Counted from the first letter of the stretch, positions 16,412-26,295 are shown. The stretch is DNA of 64,000 nucleotides from Donghicola mangrovi (GCF_013377535.1 NZ_JABCJE010000003.1:1-64000); one strand, 5' to 3'. The notes: a model not told the origin generated them from the letters alone. A program made the numbers and translations.

Positions 16412-18355
16412 ATGCGTGATCTTTTCTCAACCCTGATTTCTGACGAACAATTGGTTTCTGCTTGGGGAAAAGTGGCCGAAAATTCTGGGTCGCCAGGCGG
16501 CGATGGCGTGACGATCCAAAAATTCCAGCGCCGATTGGAGCAGAATATCCGACTATTGCAGGCACAACTGCGGGATGGGGATTACTTTCCCGGTCCCTTG
16601 CGGGCGGTGGATATTCCAAAACGTGACGGCGGGCAGCGACGGCTGAACATACCTTGCGTCAGGGACCGCATCGCGCAAACTGCGGTCGCACAGCTGCTTG
16701 ATCCGGTTCTGGACCCGCTATTTTCGCCGGACAGCTTTGCCTATCGCTCTGGTCGGTCAGTGGATATGGCGGTGCGTCGGGTGGATGCGCTCCGGCGGCA
16801 GGGCTATGGCTGGGTGGCTGAAAGCGACATTCGCCGCTGCTTTGACAGTATTCCGCATGAGCCTTTGCTGGCTCGGCTCTCAGAGGTGCTACGTGATCAT
16901 CCTGGGCGGGACGAAACGCTGGATCTGATCGCCCTGTGGCTGGAGCATTTCGGGGCCGAGATGGACACGCCCGGTGTTGGGCTGTCCCAAGGGTCGCCAA
17001 TCGCGCCACTATTGTGCAACTTCTATCTGGATCAGTTCGATGACGGCTTGGCCGAGATCGGAATTCGCTGCGTCCGATTTGCCGATGACTTTGTGCTGCT
17101 GGCCAAGACAGAAGCGCAGGCCCATAACGCATTGGGGCACGCCTCGGGTATTCTGCGCGAACACGGGCTAGAGCTGCATGGCGACAAGACCCGCGTGGTG
17201 CCCTTCGACGAGGGGATGGAGTTTCTGGGCCACTTGTTCATCCGCTCAATGGTTCTTCGGCAGGTCAGTGATCCCGATGAGGATAGCGGAACACTTCTGA
17301 AAGCTGCTCCGCCTGCCGTGCTGCCCGCAGATGACCCACAGCACGACGCCGAGGCATATCGAGTATTGTATCTGACGGAAGATGAGTTGGTTCTTGACCT
17401 GCGGAACCTGTCGTTCTCGGTTCAGCGTGAGGGGCATGAGGTCATGGCCGTTCACCCCGAGGCGGTTGCGCGGGTTGAGGTGGGGCCAGACGCGACAGTA
17501 ACGGACAGGGCGCTGCGGCAGGCACTGGCGGCGGGAGTGGAGCTGGCTTTTGTTGACGGACGTGGTCAAACCAAGGGGTGGCTGCGCGCCCCTGAATTTG
17601 ACCGGGCGGGGCTGCATCTGGCGCAGGCGCGACTGTGTCTGGATCCGGCATTTTCTTTGGATATGGCGCGGCGGCTGGTAGATTTGCGACTGCGCAACAT
17701 GCGCGCTCAGTTGCATCGGTTGAATCGGGGGAGTCGTGATCCTCAGGTCATTGCGGCAACGGCGGCGCTGGGGCGTATCCTGCGCAAGTTGCCCGATTGC
17801 GGCGCTGTGCCCGAATTGATGGGGCAAGAAGGGGCCGCAGCTGCTCTTTATTGGCCAGCCTTGGGCAGGTTGTGCGCGGCCGTGCAGGGGAATTTCATGC
17901 GGCAGCGTCCCGCGCTTGATCCGTTGAATGCGGCGATTAACTACCTGACGGCGATGTTGGAGCGGGACATCCATTCTGCCATTTTGCGCGCTGGTCTGCA
18001 TCCTGGATTCGGGCTTTTACATACGCCCCGCGACCGGCACGAAGCCTGTGTCTATGACCTGATGGAGGGGTTTCGCGCCCCGTTGACCGAAGGCGTGGCG
18101 GTTACTTTGTTCAACCAATCGCGCCTGCGGGATCAGATGTTCGACGTGTGCGATGACAGTGTTCGGATTGATCGCGAAGGCATCCGGGCCTTGATCACAG
18201 GTTATGAGCGGACAGTGTCACGCAAATTGCGCTCGGTTCATTCGAGACAACAGCGCACGTGGCGCGCGATCATGCTGGAAGAGGCACGGGCCTTTGGTCG
18301 CCATTGTTCCGACCCGACCAAAAATCCTTTTAAGGGGCAGGTGCTGGACTACTGA
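16412..18355 (+). CDS. cas1: Reverse transcriptase-Cas1 fusion
   Basis: A 647-residue RT-Cas1. Residues about 1-280 are a group II-intron-like reverse transcriptase: first catalytic Asp139 (SDIRRCFDSI), SQGSPIAPLL at 192-201, and FADD at 223-226 in place of YADD. Residues about 315-400 are the Cas1 beta domain and 400-647 the helical integrase domain with the metal triad Glu473 (GQEGAAAALYW), His537 (GLHPGFGLLH) and Asp549 (YDLMEGFR). No Cas6 domain is fused at the N-terminus; a separate cas6 lies at 28849. It would acquire spacers, including from RNA, together with Cas2. The ATG at 16412 lacks a clear ribosome site. Confidence 0.97.
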   Translation: MRDLFSTLISDEQLVSAWGKVAENSGSPGGDGVTIQKFQRRLEQNIRLLQAQLRDGDYFPGPLRAVDIPKRDGGQRRLNIPCVRDRIAQTAVAQLLDPVLDPLFSPDSFAYRSGRSVDMAVRRVDALRRQGYGWVAESDIRRCFDSIPHEPLLARLSEVLRDHPGRDETLDLIALWLEHFGAEMDTPGVGLSQGSPIAPLLCNFYLDQFDDGLAEIGIRCVRFADDFVLLAKTEAQAHNALGHASGILREHGLELHGDKTRVVPFDEGMEFLGHLFIRSMVLRQVSDPDEDSGTLLKAAPPAVLPADDPQHDAEAYRVLYLTEDELVLDLRNLSFSVQREGHEVMAVHPEAVARVEVGPDATVTDRALRQALAAGVELAFVDGRGQTKGWLRAPEFDRAGLHLAQARLCLDPAFSLDMARRLVDLRLRNMRAQLHRLNRGSRDPQVIAATAALGRILRKLPDCGAVPELMGQEGAAAALYWPALGRLCAAVQGNFMRQRPALDPLNAAINYLTAMLERDIHSAILRAGLHPGFGLLHTPRDRHEACVYDLMEGFRAPLTEGVAVTLFNQSRLRDQMFDVCDDSVRIDREGIRALITGYERTVSRKLRSVHSRQQRTWRAIMLEEARAFGRHCSDPTKNPFKGQVLDY

Positions 18356-18364
18356 CCCAGCGCC

Positions 18365-19179
18365 CGCACAGTCCGCATTAGCGCGGTGAAGGTTCATGAA
18401 CTTAAAAATACAAACAAATAACCTTGAAAGTAGGTTTCTATCCGCATTAGCGCGGTGAAGGTTCATGAACCGTACTTTTATCCCGAGAGCAAGTTCGGAA
18501 ATGTTTCTATCCGCATTAGCGCGGTGAAGGTTCATGAACTTGTTGTTCGTCCGCGTCCCAAGAAAAAGAAAGTTTCTATCCGCATTAGCGCGGTGAAGGT
18601 TCATGAACAAAAATCTCTGATGTCGACGATCTTGCAACCCTCAGTTTCTATCCGCATTAGCGCGGTGAAGGTTCATGAACCGAATCTTTGAGGAACTATC
18701 CTAGAACAACAGTTCTCTGTTTCTATCCGCATTAGCGCGGTGAAGGTTCATGAACACTTCATTTTCGCTATCATCACTACCGTCGTTACGTTTCTATCCG
18801 CATTAGCGCGGTGAAGGTTCATGAACAATAGTGGAATACTTGCGAAAATTGTTAGCGGTCAGTTTCTATCCGCATTAGCGCGGTGAAGGTTCATGAACTC
18901 ATCAGGTCGCCGGGCATGGGAATGCTCACGTTTCTATCCGCATTAGCGCGGTGAAGGTTCATGAACTCTACGGTGGTGGTGCGGCTGTAAAGGTCTAAGT
19001 TTCTATCCGCATTAGCGCGGTGAAGGTTCATGAACAAAAAAAAAAAAAAGAACTCGCTAATTTCATGAGAGTTTCTATCCGCATTAGCGCGGTGAAGGTT
19101 CATGAACATTTATGACTGGGAGGTCATTCATGCATTATTCGCGTTTCTATCCGCATTAGCGCGGTGAAGGTTCATGAAC
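18365..19179 (-). CRISPR. CRISPR array 2 (12 repeats, 11 spacers)
   Basis: 37-bp repeats start at 18434, 18503, 18572, 18644, 18719, 18790, 18862, 18930, 18999, 19071 and 19143; a degenerate oldest copy ends at 18401 with its outer bases lost. Intact copies are identical, with crRNA linker CTTCA. Spacers are 31-38 bp. The array is read leftward, toward the 3' end of RT-cas1, from the leader at 19180. The spacer at 19036-19070 begins, on the plus strand, with fourteen A residues. I could not search spacer targets. Confidence 0.97.
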
Positions 19180-19668
19180 AGGGTTGCTGCAGGTCATTGA
19201 TCTTATTTATGAATTCGACCACCTTTCCAATGTCGATTTTCAAGCGGGGCTTGTAGATTGATTAAGCCTCGGTCTTGAATGTCAAAATTTAAAATTCACA
19301 CGAAAAATCAATAACTTGATAATTTCCAAGGTTGATTTCCCATTGTTTTCATTGTGATGCAAGCTTTGTACGCCCTGATCCAAAAATCAACCCTGATTTT
19401 GGGGGTGATAGTGCGCCAAGCGAAACGGATATTTTTTGGGGTCGTCGGGGTGTAAATGTGTAAGTTCTATTTTATATTTTGGCTGCCTGAGTGTTTCCAA
19501 AATTTTTCACGGTGTAGAGCCATGAGTTCGTACTTCGTGTAAGCTCAAGTATTCTTTGAATTTTTGTGTTCCTTCAACATATTTCTCGGGGAATTTTATT
19601 TTTTGATTTCTGGGGTTCTCAAATTTGTACGTTTCTGCAAGCTTGTTGCAAATTACGGATTTTAAGAA
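19180..19668 (-). promoter_or_regulatory. Leader of array 2 and upstream region of the cmr operon
   Basis: 489 bp without a gene. Next to the array it repeats the leader design: AGGGTTGCTGCAGG, CTTTCCAATGTCGAT at 19223-19237 (44 nt from the repeat) and TTTCCAAGGTTGA at 19323-19335 (144 nt). The remaining roughly 330 bp up to cmr1 is strongly AT-rich and must hold the operon promoter. A second short TTTCCAA occurs near 19493. This leader is much longer than the other two. Confidence 0.7.
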
Positions 19669-20913
19669 ATGATTTGGACTGCAGATTTCGATGTTGTCAC
19701 GCCACTTTTCGGTGCTGGAAATGATCAGAGTGTGCCGGAGATCCGGCTAACAAGCATCAAGAACGAGATTGTCTTCTGGTGGCGCGCAATCGCCTTCCAG
19801 AGCTATCTTGCGGCCACCAAAGATCCTGCTCCCTATCGGGAGGCCCTGTCTCGTCTGCAAAAGGACGAGCGCCTGCTGTTCGGGGATGCCACCCGTGGTC
19901 AAGGGCTGTTTGTCGCAGCGCTGAGCGGTAAGTCTGGGGATAAACTTACAGCCAATGCCCTTTTCGATCCGAAAAAGAGGCCGGGCGTGACCTACATGGG
20001 CTATGGTCTGGCAGAAAACTGTAAGAACCGAGAATACGTGGAAGATGCCCGTTTCACCCTGACTTTCAGGTTTAAACCCGCAGTCGCCCGTGATCCTGCC
20101 AAAGCAGAGCTGCTTAAGTCCTTGTACCGTGCCATACGAATGACGGGATTGATTGGGGCTTTTGGCGGTCGCAAGCGGCGTGGCTTTGGTAGCTTGTCAT
20201 TGCGGGCTTTTGAAGGGTGTCCGTATTGCGACGAATTTGTGCCGGTGGTCGATGCACCTGATTTGAAGCAACAGATCGCGGCATTGGCTGGCTCACGGAA
20301 TGTAGGCGGTCAGCAATGGGAGTTGAGCGCTTTCGCCAAGGAAACCGAAATCCGCATTTGGAGCTCTGGAGGTTTCAAAAGCGGACAAGATGCTCTGGAA
20401 GCCGCTGGCAATGAGTTTCGAACCTATCGAAGCTGGAAGCCACTCCTATACAACTTTCGCCCTGACCATGACTGGTTCAAATCAGCGTGGTCAACAGACA
20501 AAGAACACGATCAAAGTAAGTGGCGTTGTCGACCGAATAATGTACCAGAGCGTGCCGCATTTGGTCTGCCCCATAACTACTTCAAATATGGCAAAAATGT
20601 AGGACTTGAAAACCTGAAGGCCAAGGTTGCGCCGTCGGAGACCGACGTAGAACGGCGCGCCAGTCCGCTGATCTTTCGGATCGCCCGTGTTGGAAAGATT
20701 TACGTTCCTGTCGCGATCTTCTTTGACAATCTTTTCCTTCCAAATTTCAAGAACGGCACGGTCGGGACGCTGAAGATCGCTGGAGATAGCAACGTCAAGT
20801 ATCGGTACGAGCGTCAGGTTATTTTGGATTTCTTGGATGGTGCAATTCGCCATGGCAGCGCCGGCTCAAGAGGATCAGCTGGCAACGCACCATTTGGCGA
20901 AAGGGTTGCTTGA
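19669..20913 (+). CDS. cmr1: Type III-B RAMP protein Cmr1
   Basis: A 414-residue RAMP subunit. The N-terminal segment DVVTPLFGAG..QSVPEIRLTSIKNEIVFWWRA matches the Cmr1 signature (TPLF...R..S.KG..RFWWRA), and the glycine-rich loop GAFGGRKRRGFGSL at about 165-178 is the RAMP motif. Cmr1 caps the head end of the Cmr effector and helps capture the 3' part of target RNA. It is the first gene of an eight-gene operon and its stop overlaps the cas10 start. Confidence 0.93.
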   Translation: MIWTADFDVVTPLFGAGNDQSVPEIRLTSIKNEIVFWWRAIAFQSYLAATKDPAPYREALSRLQKDERLLFGDATRGQGLFVAALSGKSGDKLTANALFDPKKRPGVTYMGYGLAENCKNREYVEDARFTLTFRFKPAVARDPAKAELLKSLYRAIRMTGLIGAFGGRKRRGFGSLSLRAFEGCPYCDEFVPVVDAPDLKQQIAALAGSRNVGGQQWELSAFAKETEIRIWSSGGFKSGQDALEAAGNEFRTYRSWKPLLYNFRPDHDWFKSAWSTDKEHDQSKWRCRPNNVPERAAFGLPHNYFKYGKNVGLENLKAKVAPSETDVERRASPLIFRIARVGKIYVPVAIFFDNLFLPNFKNGTVGTLKIAGDSNVKYRYERQVILDFLDGAIRHGSAGSRGSAGNAPFGERVA

Positions 20914-22889
20914 TGGACAAGAAAATCCTTCATTTCACGATCGGCCCTGTTCAGGGATTTATCAATGATGCCCGCAGGCTGCGAGATTATTGGGCTGGTT
21001 CGTTTTTACTGTCATTGTTGTCCGGTCACGCCATGCAAGCAGTGACCAAGGCGGGTGGACAGGTTGTCTTCCCACAGGTGGAGAATGATCCGCTTTTTAC
21101 GGCATTGAGCGAGCGGAAGGGTGCGCCATACATTGGATCCCTTCCAAACCGCTTCATGGCAGTGGTTTCCGCTGAAGAAGCGGCAGATATTGCTCGGCGA
21201 AGTACGCAGGCCGTGAATGATGCTTGGGCGGAAATCTGCGAGGCTATTTGGGATGCATTCTTCGAAAGTGTGTCTTCAAAAAGTGCGGATGGCGGTTCAG
21301 CCGCAGCGCGGATATGGCAGCGACAAATTCAAAACTTTTGGTCTACAGCCTGGGTTGTCGGTGAAGCTCCGAATGATGGCAGCGATGGTGCATGGCTGGA
21401 CTTGCGCAAGAACTGGCGAACCCATTTTCCTGACAGTATCGAGGACGGGGATCATTGTCGCCTGATGGGACAATACCAGGAATTGTCCGGGTTCCATCGC
21501 ATCGGGGGGCGGAGGCGGCAGCAGGCCTTTTGGGAATGCGTCCGCGCGAAGCTCGGGCAGGAAAGCTTGGATGTGTCTCCGAACGAGCCGCTTTGTGCGA
21601 TTGCCTCAGTTAAGCGACTTTTCCCAATTCTTGTGCGTCAAAAAGGGAAGATTGGAAGTGCTTTGCCCTTTTGTCCCGGTGATGGGGTTTTGAATATCCG
21701 GAACTGGCCATCGACGAGTTATATTGCGGCCTCTCCTTGGCTTCGGGGCATTGATCGCAGTGCTGATGGGGTTGAAGAGAGCCTGCAAAATTATGCGGAG
21801 ACAGCAAAAAACATTTTCCCTTCAGCAGCATTCTCTGAATGGGAAAGCCCAGAGCTTTTAGGTCTCCCATACGACAGAAACTCAAGATTTTTTCGCCTTG
21901 ATGGGCACTTGCTCCACGAAGACGCGATCCCGGGAACGGTAAAGGATTTTCAAAAACGCACCGCAACAGTATTAGATCATCGAACTTCTCAGAAGCTGCA
22001 AGCCTCTCTCAAGGAGTTGCAAGGCAAGATTGGAAACCGACCGTCCGAGTTCTATGCAATTCTGAGAATGGATGGTGATAGCATCGGGGCCGCACTACGA
22101 GAGGAACCTGACGTCATAAAAGCCGCGCTAGCAGACTTCACCCGTGATGTCGCAGTTGCATTTGATCCGGGATCTCAAGAGGCGGTGGCTGGTGTCTTGG
22201 TGTATGCTGGAGGCGATGATGTTTTGGCGGTGTTGCCCGCTGACGAAGCTATAGAAACAGCCATGAAAATGCGCGAAATATACAGCGCATCATTTGCAAA
22301 ATTTTCCAAGAAATCAGCGCAGTATACGCTCTCAGGTTCGATCATTTTCGCTCATTTCAAGCGTACACCTTTATCGACAGCTTTGAGGCAATCCAGCCAC
22401 TATCTTGATGTGGTTGCTAAAGATCAAAATGGCAGGAACTCACTGGCAATCGCTGTCCTGAAGCCAGGTGGAGTGCAGTCGGATTGGGTCTGTGCATTTG
22501 AAGCGGGAGGGGGCCTGATAAAGCAGCTTGATGAAATTGCGCAGCTTGGACTGGGTGTTGATGGAGGCGCAGGTTTGGCGGGCGGCTTCTTTCACGCTGT
22601 AGAACGGAAATATGGAACACTCTTTAAATCTGGAAATAGTGTAGACATGAAAGTCCTGCTTTCGCCACTCGTCACGCATCAACTGCGACAGCAATACGGA
22701 AGAAATGAAGCAGCCAAAGAAATTAGGGAACTGTCCGAGAAAATCTGCTCAATCTACTCGCCACTTTGTGGCCCATCAGCGGATCAGGATCCAGGCGTGA
22801 GTTTTGGTGGTGGACAGGTAATCCGGTTCCTGAATTCCGATGGCACTATTGCTTCAATTGCAAACAAAAGGGCGCGGCATGATGACTGA
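20913..22889 (+). CDS. cas10: Cas10 (Cmr2), HD-less, with intact GGDD cyclase
   Basis: A 658-residue Cmr2. It begins directly with FTIGPVQGFINDARRLRDYWAGS, the start of the first palm region in this family, and I see no HD nuclease motif before or after it; HD-bearing Cmr2 proteins are usually much longer. The first palm carries LRMDGDSIG near 385-391 and the second palm carries GGDD at 433-436 (YAGGDDVLAV), the cyclic oligoadenylate synthase site. So the complex should signal through cOA rather than cut DNA through Cas10. The ATG at 20913 overlaps the cmr1 stop. Confidence 0.95.
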   Translation: MDKKILHFTIGPVQGFINDARRLRDYWAGSFLLSLLSGHAMQAVTKAGGQVVFPQVENDPLFTALSERKGAPYIGSLPNRFMAVVSAEEAADIARRSTQAVNDAWAEICEAIWDAFFESVSSKSADGGSAAARIWQRQIQNFWSTAWVVGEAPNDGSDGAWLDLRKNWRTHFPDSIEDGDHCRLMGQYQELSGFHRIGGRRRQQAFWECVRAKLGQESLDVSPNEPLCAIASVKRLFPILVRQKGKIGSALPFCPGDGVLNIRNWPSTSYIAASPWLRGIDRSADGVEESLQNYAETAKNIFPSAAFSEWESPELLGLPYDRNSRFFRLDGHLLHEDAIPGTVKDFQKRTATVLDHRTSQKLQASLKELQGKIGNRPSEFYAILRMDGDSIGAALREEPDVIKAALADFTRDVAVAFDPGSQEAVAGVLVYAGGDDVLAVLPADEAIETAMKMREIYSASFAKFSKKSAQYTLSGSIIFAHFKRTPLSTALRQSSHYLDVVAKDQNGRNSLAIAVLKPGGVQSDWVCAFEAGGGLIKQLDEIAQLGLGVDGGAGLAGGFFHAVERKYGTLFKSGNSVDMKVLLSPLVTHQLRQQYGRNEAAKEIRELSEKICSIYSPLCGPSADQDPGVSFGGGQVIRFLNSDGTIASIANKRARHDD

Positions 22890-24006
22890 AAGATCATTCC
22901 GCTTTGATGCTAACGATACCCTGATGTTTCGGGATGGCGCTCCCTTTAATCAGGCTGATGACGGCGCAGCTCAGGCTCGGAGTGTTTTCCCACCTAACAG
23001 TTCAACGCTAATCGGTGCGCTCAGACTTAAACTGGCGCAAAACTTGGGTTTTCCCGAACAAGCTTGGCCCTCCAATTTCTTGGGAGATGGTGTGAATTGG
23101 CAATCCGAAAAGAGTGTTCTCGGTAGTCTCCAATTCTCCCCTATTTTGCTTTCTAGGAGGAACGAGGGGCAGACGAGTGTTTTACTCCCGTGTCCGCTGA
23201 GTGTGGTAAATGTGCAGTCTGAAAGCGGAATCCAGCCCGCACTTCTTTCGCCGAGTGACGAAACTTTTGAAACAGATATTGGTGCTGTCCGTTTGCCTGC
23301 GGTGTCGAGCGCCATGCGCTTTGGCAAGGTCAAGCAGCTCTCCCAATCCTTTGTCGAATTGGATGATTTTTCGCGGATTCTGAACGGGCTTCCGCCAAAG
23401 AATCCGGTCGCCGCCAACAAACTTTGGTCAAATGAGGTTCGAACCGGTATCGGGATTGATGAAACGTCACGGCATACGCGAGATGGTGAGCTTTATTTCG
23501 CGTCTCACATTCGTCTTCATGATGACGTCTCGCTCGATTTTTCGGTGACAGGGCTTGGGTGTGATGAGATTGCCTCCTGTTCTCTACCCGTTGGCGGAGA
23601 GCATAGGATGATGCATCTGTCTAATTCCGAGATTAGCTTCGCCTCGGTACTGAAGACCATTCAAGAAGCCCAGTCCGATGATGCCGGGCGAAGAGGCTAT
23701 TGCGCGATAGCTTTGTCACCGATGCTTTTGAAAAAAACAATTGTGCCAGGCACATCCCTGCATCCCGAATTGTCGGGTACTCTTGTCTCGGCCTGTGTTG
23801 GCACAGCCGAATGGGCTGGTGGTTGGGACTCTTTAAGCAGACGCCCGATCCCGATGGTGCAACTGCTGCCCGCTGGGACAGTTCTGTTCTTTGAAAAAGC
23901 TCTGGGAATAGAGACCCCGAAACAGGGATCAATTATTAAAGTTGGCGCAGCGACCGAATGGGGCTTGGGTCACATGATTATTGGAAATTGGAGAAAAAAC
24001 ACATGA
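22879..24006 (+). CDS. cmr3: Type III-B RAMP protein Cmr3
   Basis: A 375-residue Cmr3. The N-terminal hallmark is clear: FRDGAPFNQADDGAAQARSVFPPNSSTLIGALR. The C-terminal glycine-rich loop GAATEWGLGHMIIGNW ends the RAMP fold. Cmr3 binds the crRNA 5' handle next to Cas10. The start is one of two adjacent ATGs (22879 or 22882), both overlapping the cas10 end; the frame runs further upstream but the domain begins here. Confidence 0.93.
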   Translation: MMTERSFRFDANDTLMFRDGAPFNQADDGAAQARSVFPPNSSTLIGALRLKLAQNLGFPEQAWPSNFLGDGVNWQSEKSVLGSLQFSPILLSRRNEGQTSVLLPCPLSVVNVQSESGIQPALLSPSDETFETDIGAVRLPAVSSAMRFGKVKQLSQSFVELDDFSRILNGLPPKNPVAANKLWSNEVRTGIGIDETSRHTRDGELYFASHIRLHDDVSLDFSVTGLGCDEIASCSLPVGGEHRMMHLSNSEISFASVLKTIQEAQSDDAGRRGYCAIALSPMLLKKTIVPGTSLHPELSGTLVSACVGTAEWAGGWDSLSRRPIPMVQLLPAGTVLFFEKALGIETPKQGSIIKVGAATEWGLGHMIIGNWRKNT

Positions 24007-24842
24007 GCGCGATTGTATCGTTTCTTGCAGAAACACCCGTGCATGTGGGTATTGGGCAATCGAATGCTGCGATTGATTTGCCTTTTGCAAGGGAGTCTTC
24101 GACCGGCTTTCCTCATGTTCCGGGATCAGGAATGAAAGGTGCATTTCGTGTGTGGTCGAATGGCGCTGGTTTCGACGATGGTGCGAAAAAGGATCTCTTT
24201 GGGGTTGCCGCAGATGAAGATGAAGGATCCGACAAAGGCGCTGGCAGCATCTTACTTGGAGAAGCCCGTCTTGCCCTGTTGCCGGTGCGATCTGTGTCTC
24301 ACAGCTATCTTTATATTACCTGTCCTACCATCTTGCGCCGCCTCTCCCAAGATGTTGCGCGTGCTGGTGTAAGCCTCGCGTTTCCAAAGCTCGATGAAAT
24401 TGCTGAAGGAAAGTGTTTGTCCGAGAGCGAAATAATCGGTTTGGAGGAAAGAGAGTTTCAGCGACAAGGCTATGTCCCTGAAGGACTTTCAGAGACTTTA
24501 ATTTCATTATTTCCACAGCGTTTTTCGAATGAAGATGAGCTGGGAAATCGGATCGTCATTCTGAATGATGCGGATTTTTCCTGGTTTGCTGAATTTGCTC
24601 TTCAAGTTGTGACGCGCAACAGCCTTGACGAGAACAAACGTGTGAAAACCGGTGCTCTTTGGAGTGAAGAGCTTCTTCCGACTGATAGCTTGCTGTGGAT
24701 GTTTCTTGGGACCCGTAATGGCACTTTGGAAAAAGTTCGCACGGCGATTGTTGCTGAACCATACCTGCAAGTGGGGGGGAACGAGACTATTGGGCAGGGC
24801 TGGTTGCATATGCAATGTCTTCCCCTCGGAGCTGCCATATGA
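24003..24842 (+). CDS. cmr4: Type III-B backbone ribonuclease Cmr4
   Basis: A 279-residue Cas7-type RAMP. The segment VGIGQSNAAIDLPFARESSTGFPHVPGSGMKGAFR contains the catalytic Asp25 that cuts target RNA at 6-nt intervals in known Cmr complexes, and the GNETIGQGW loop near the C-terminus is the RAMP glycine motif. Several copies would form the crRNA-binding filament. ATG overlaps the cmr3 stop (ATGA). Target RNA cleavage activity is therefore expected to be intact. Confidence 0.94.
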   Translation: MSAIVSFLAETPVHVGIGQSNAAIDLPFARESSTGFPHVPGSGMKGAFRVWSNGAGFDDGAKKDLFGVAADEDEGSDKGAGSILLGEARLALLPVRSVSHSYLYITCPTILRRLSQDVARAGVSLAFPKLDEIAEGKCLSESEIIGLEEREFQRQGYVPEGLSETLISLFPQRFSNEDELGNRIVILNDADFSWFAEFALQVVTRNSLDENKRVKTGALWSEELLPTDSLLWMFLGTRNGTLEKVRTAIVAEPYLQVGGNETIGQGWLHMQCLPLGAAI

Positions 24843-25300
24843 TGACTCTTGATCAACGGCGCGCAAAATTTGCACTTGAAAAGGTCAACGAGGTTGTCGG
24901 GTTATCTGCGGAGCCCAACAGCGCTTATCGCGCCTACGTCCGGAAATTTCCATCCACAGTACAGCGGAACGGCCTCATGCAGGCTCTGGCGCTCGAGCTG
25001 GCGCTGGCCAATCGCTCTGGCGGCGATGCGGCTGCACATAAGCATGTGCTCTGCCATGTCTCGGCTTGGCTGGTTGATCCTTCTGGATGGGGCCCCAGAA
25101 GCCCGCACTTCACGGAGAAGTCGTTCAATTATCTCTCAACAGACCTGGTTAAACGGATGTCGGAGGGTACTGAAAAGGAACTGATACGTACCCAATACGA
25201 GATGATGACTTATCTGCGATGGCTTAAGACCTTTGCAGAAGCGCTGATCCCGCCGCCTGAAAAAGGAAATTCGGAACCGGCGCCTGAGGAAGGGGTATGA
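24839..25300 (+). CDS. cmr5: Type III-B small subunit Cmr5
   Basis: A small all-helical Cmr5 of 153 residues (ATG 24839; a second ATG follows at 24842). QRRAKFALEKVNEV, then YRAYVRKFPSTVQRNGLMQALAL and the closing YLRWLKTFAEALIP match the Cas11-type Cmr5 pattern. It forms the minor filament beside Cmr4. The last 14 residues are Pro/Glu-rich and probably disordered. Overlaps both neighbours by a few bases. Confidence 0.9.
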   Translation: MMTLDQRRAKFALEKVNEVVGLSAEPNSAYRAYVRKFPSTVQRNGLMQALALELALANRSGGDAAAHKHVLCHVSAWLVDPSGWGPRSPHFTEKSFNYLSTDLVKRMSEGTEKELIRTQYEMMTYLRWLKTFAEALIPPPEKGNSEPAPEEGV

Positions 25301-26295
25301 TGCAGCTTCTATCAGGCGGTCGGGAACGCAAGGTTGTCCCGGTAAACAAAGGGCTGCAGTTCGATAAGTTCTTCGACAGATGGGAAGCGAGCCAGGAATT
25401 TGACGTCAAGAACCCCGAAAAGCAGGCTTGGATCAAAGAATTCGCCAAGAACCCCGTTGGAGTTAAGGAGGAGCTAAAGCGCGCTGTCGAACGGCAAACT
25501 TCTCTTTTGAGTAAACAGAAGGGCTGGTGCGTCAAAGCCGATACCGCATCTCGGGTGATCACAGGCATGGGGCTACCTCATCCCCTAGAAAATGGTTTGC
25601 TTTGGCACCACACGCTTGGGGTGCCGTATATTTCGGGCAGCTCGCTAAAAGGGATGTGCCTTGCTTGGGCGCGTGAGTGGCTTGAGTGGGAAAAGCCGGA
25701 GATTGATCGCATTTTTGGTTCAGCGAATTGCCAAGGGTCAGTAATCTTCTTTGATGCTTTGCCGATTGTGCCACTAAAACTCGTGGCTGATATTATAACG
25801 CCCCATGGAAGCTGGCGTTTGGTAGATGTGCCGAAGGAAGGGGCTATCCAGACACCTTCGGATTGGGCCACGCCCGTGCCATCCCCCTTTCTTGCGATTG
25901 AAGAGCAGCAAACATTCCAGTTTTCATGTGCGCCGGTAAATCGGCGAAGTGATGCAGATAAGACGGACTGTGATGCCATTCAGGCCGTACTGTTTGAAGC
26001 GCTTGAGTGGTTGGGGATCGGTGCCAAAACGGCTGTGGGCTACGGGCGCTTTTTGAGTGTCGAGAGACGAAAAAATCTAGATCAGAATTCTTCTAAGCGG
26101 AGAAGTTTGGCGGAAAAAAGACTGGCTGAACAAACACCGGAGTTGACGAAACGAGTAGGTTCGATCTGCTTTTATTGCGGAGAAGAGGTGAAGGTCATCG
26201 CACTGAGTGCAGGTGCTGCGAACATCGAGTATCTAGAAGATGGCACGGTTGTTAATGGCATCCCTCTCAAAGCTCTAAATCTCAAACTCAGATGA
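25297..26295 (+). CDS. cmr6: Type III-B RAMP protein Cmr6
   Basis: A 332-residue Cmr6. The signature GMGLPHPLENGLLWHHTLGVPYISGSSLKGMCLAWA at about 89-124 and the loop GIGAKTAVGYGRF near 248-260 are both clear. Cmr6 caps the tail end of the Cmr filament. It carries an extra C-terminal part of about 65 residues with a single CFYCG pair that might bind metal but lacks a second pair. ATG overlaps the cmr5 stop. Confidence 0.93.
   Translation: MMQLLSGGRERKVVPVNKGLQFDKFFDRWEASQEFDVKNPEKQAWIKEFAKNPVGVKEELKRAVERQTSLLSKQKGWCVKADTASRVITGMGLPHPLENGLLWHHTLGVPYISGSSLKGMCLAWAREWLEWEKPEIDRIFGSANCQGSVIFFDALPIVPLKLVADIITPHGSWRLVDVPKEGAIQTPSDWATPVPSPFLAIEEQQTFQFSCAPVNRRSDADKTDCDAIQAVLFEALEWLGIGAKTAVGYGRFLSVERRKNLDQNSSKRRSLAEKRLAEQTPELTKRVGSICFYCGEEVKVIALSAGAANIEYLEDGTVVNGIPLKALNLKLR

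Noticed and set aside
18218-18691. Reading frames across the CRISPR repeats giving repeated FMNLHRANADRN or VSIRISAVKVHE peptides
   Set aside because: They are translations of the repeat itself (37 bp repeats with spacers that happen to keep frame); no start signal or independent support.
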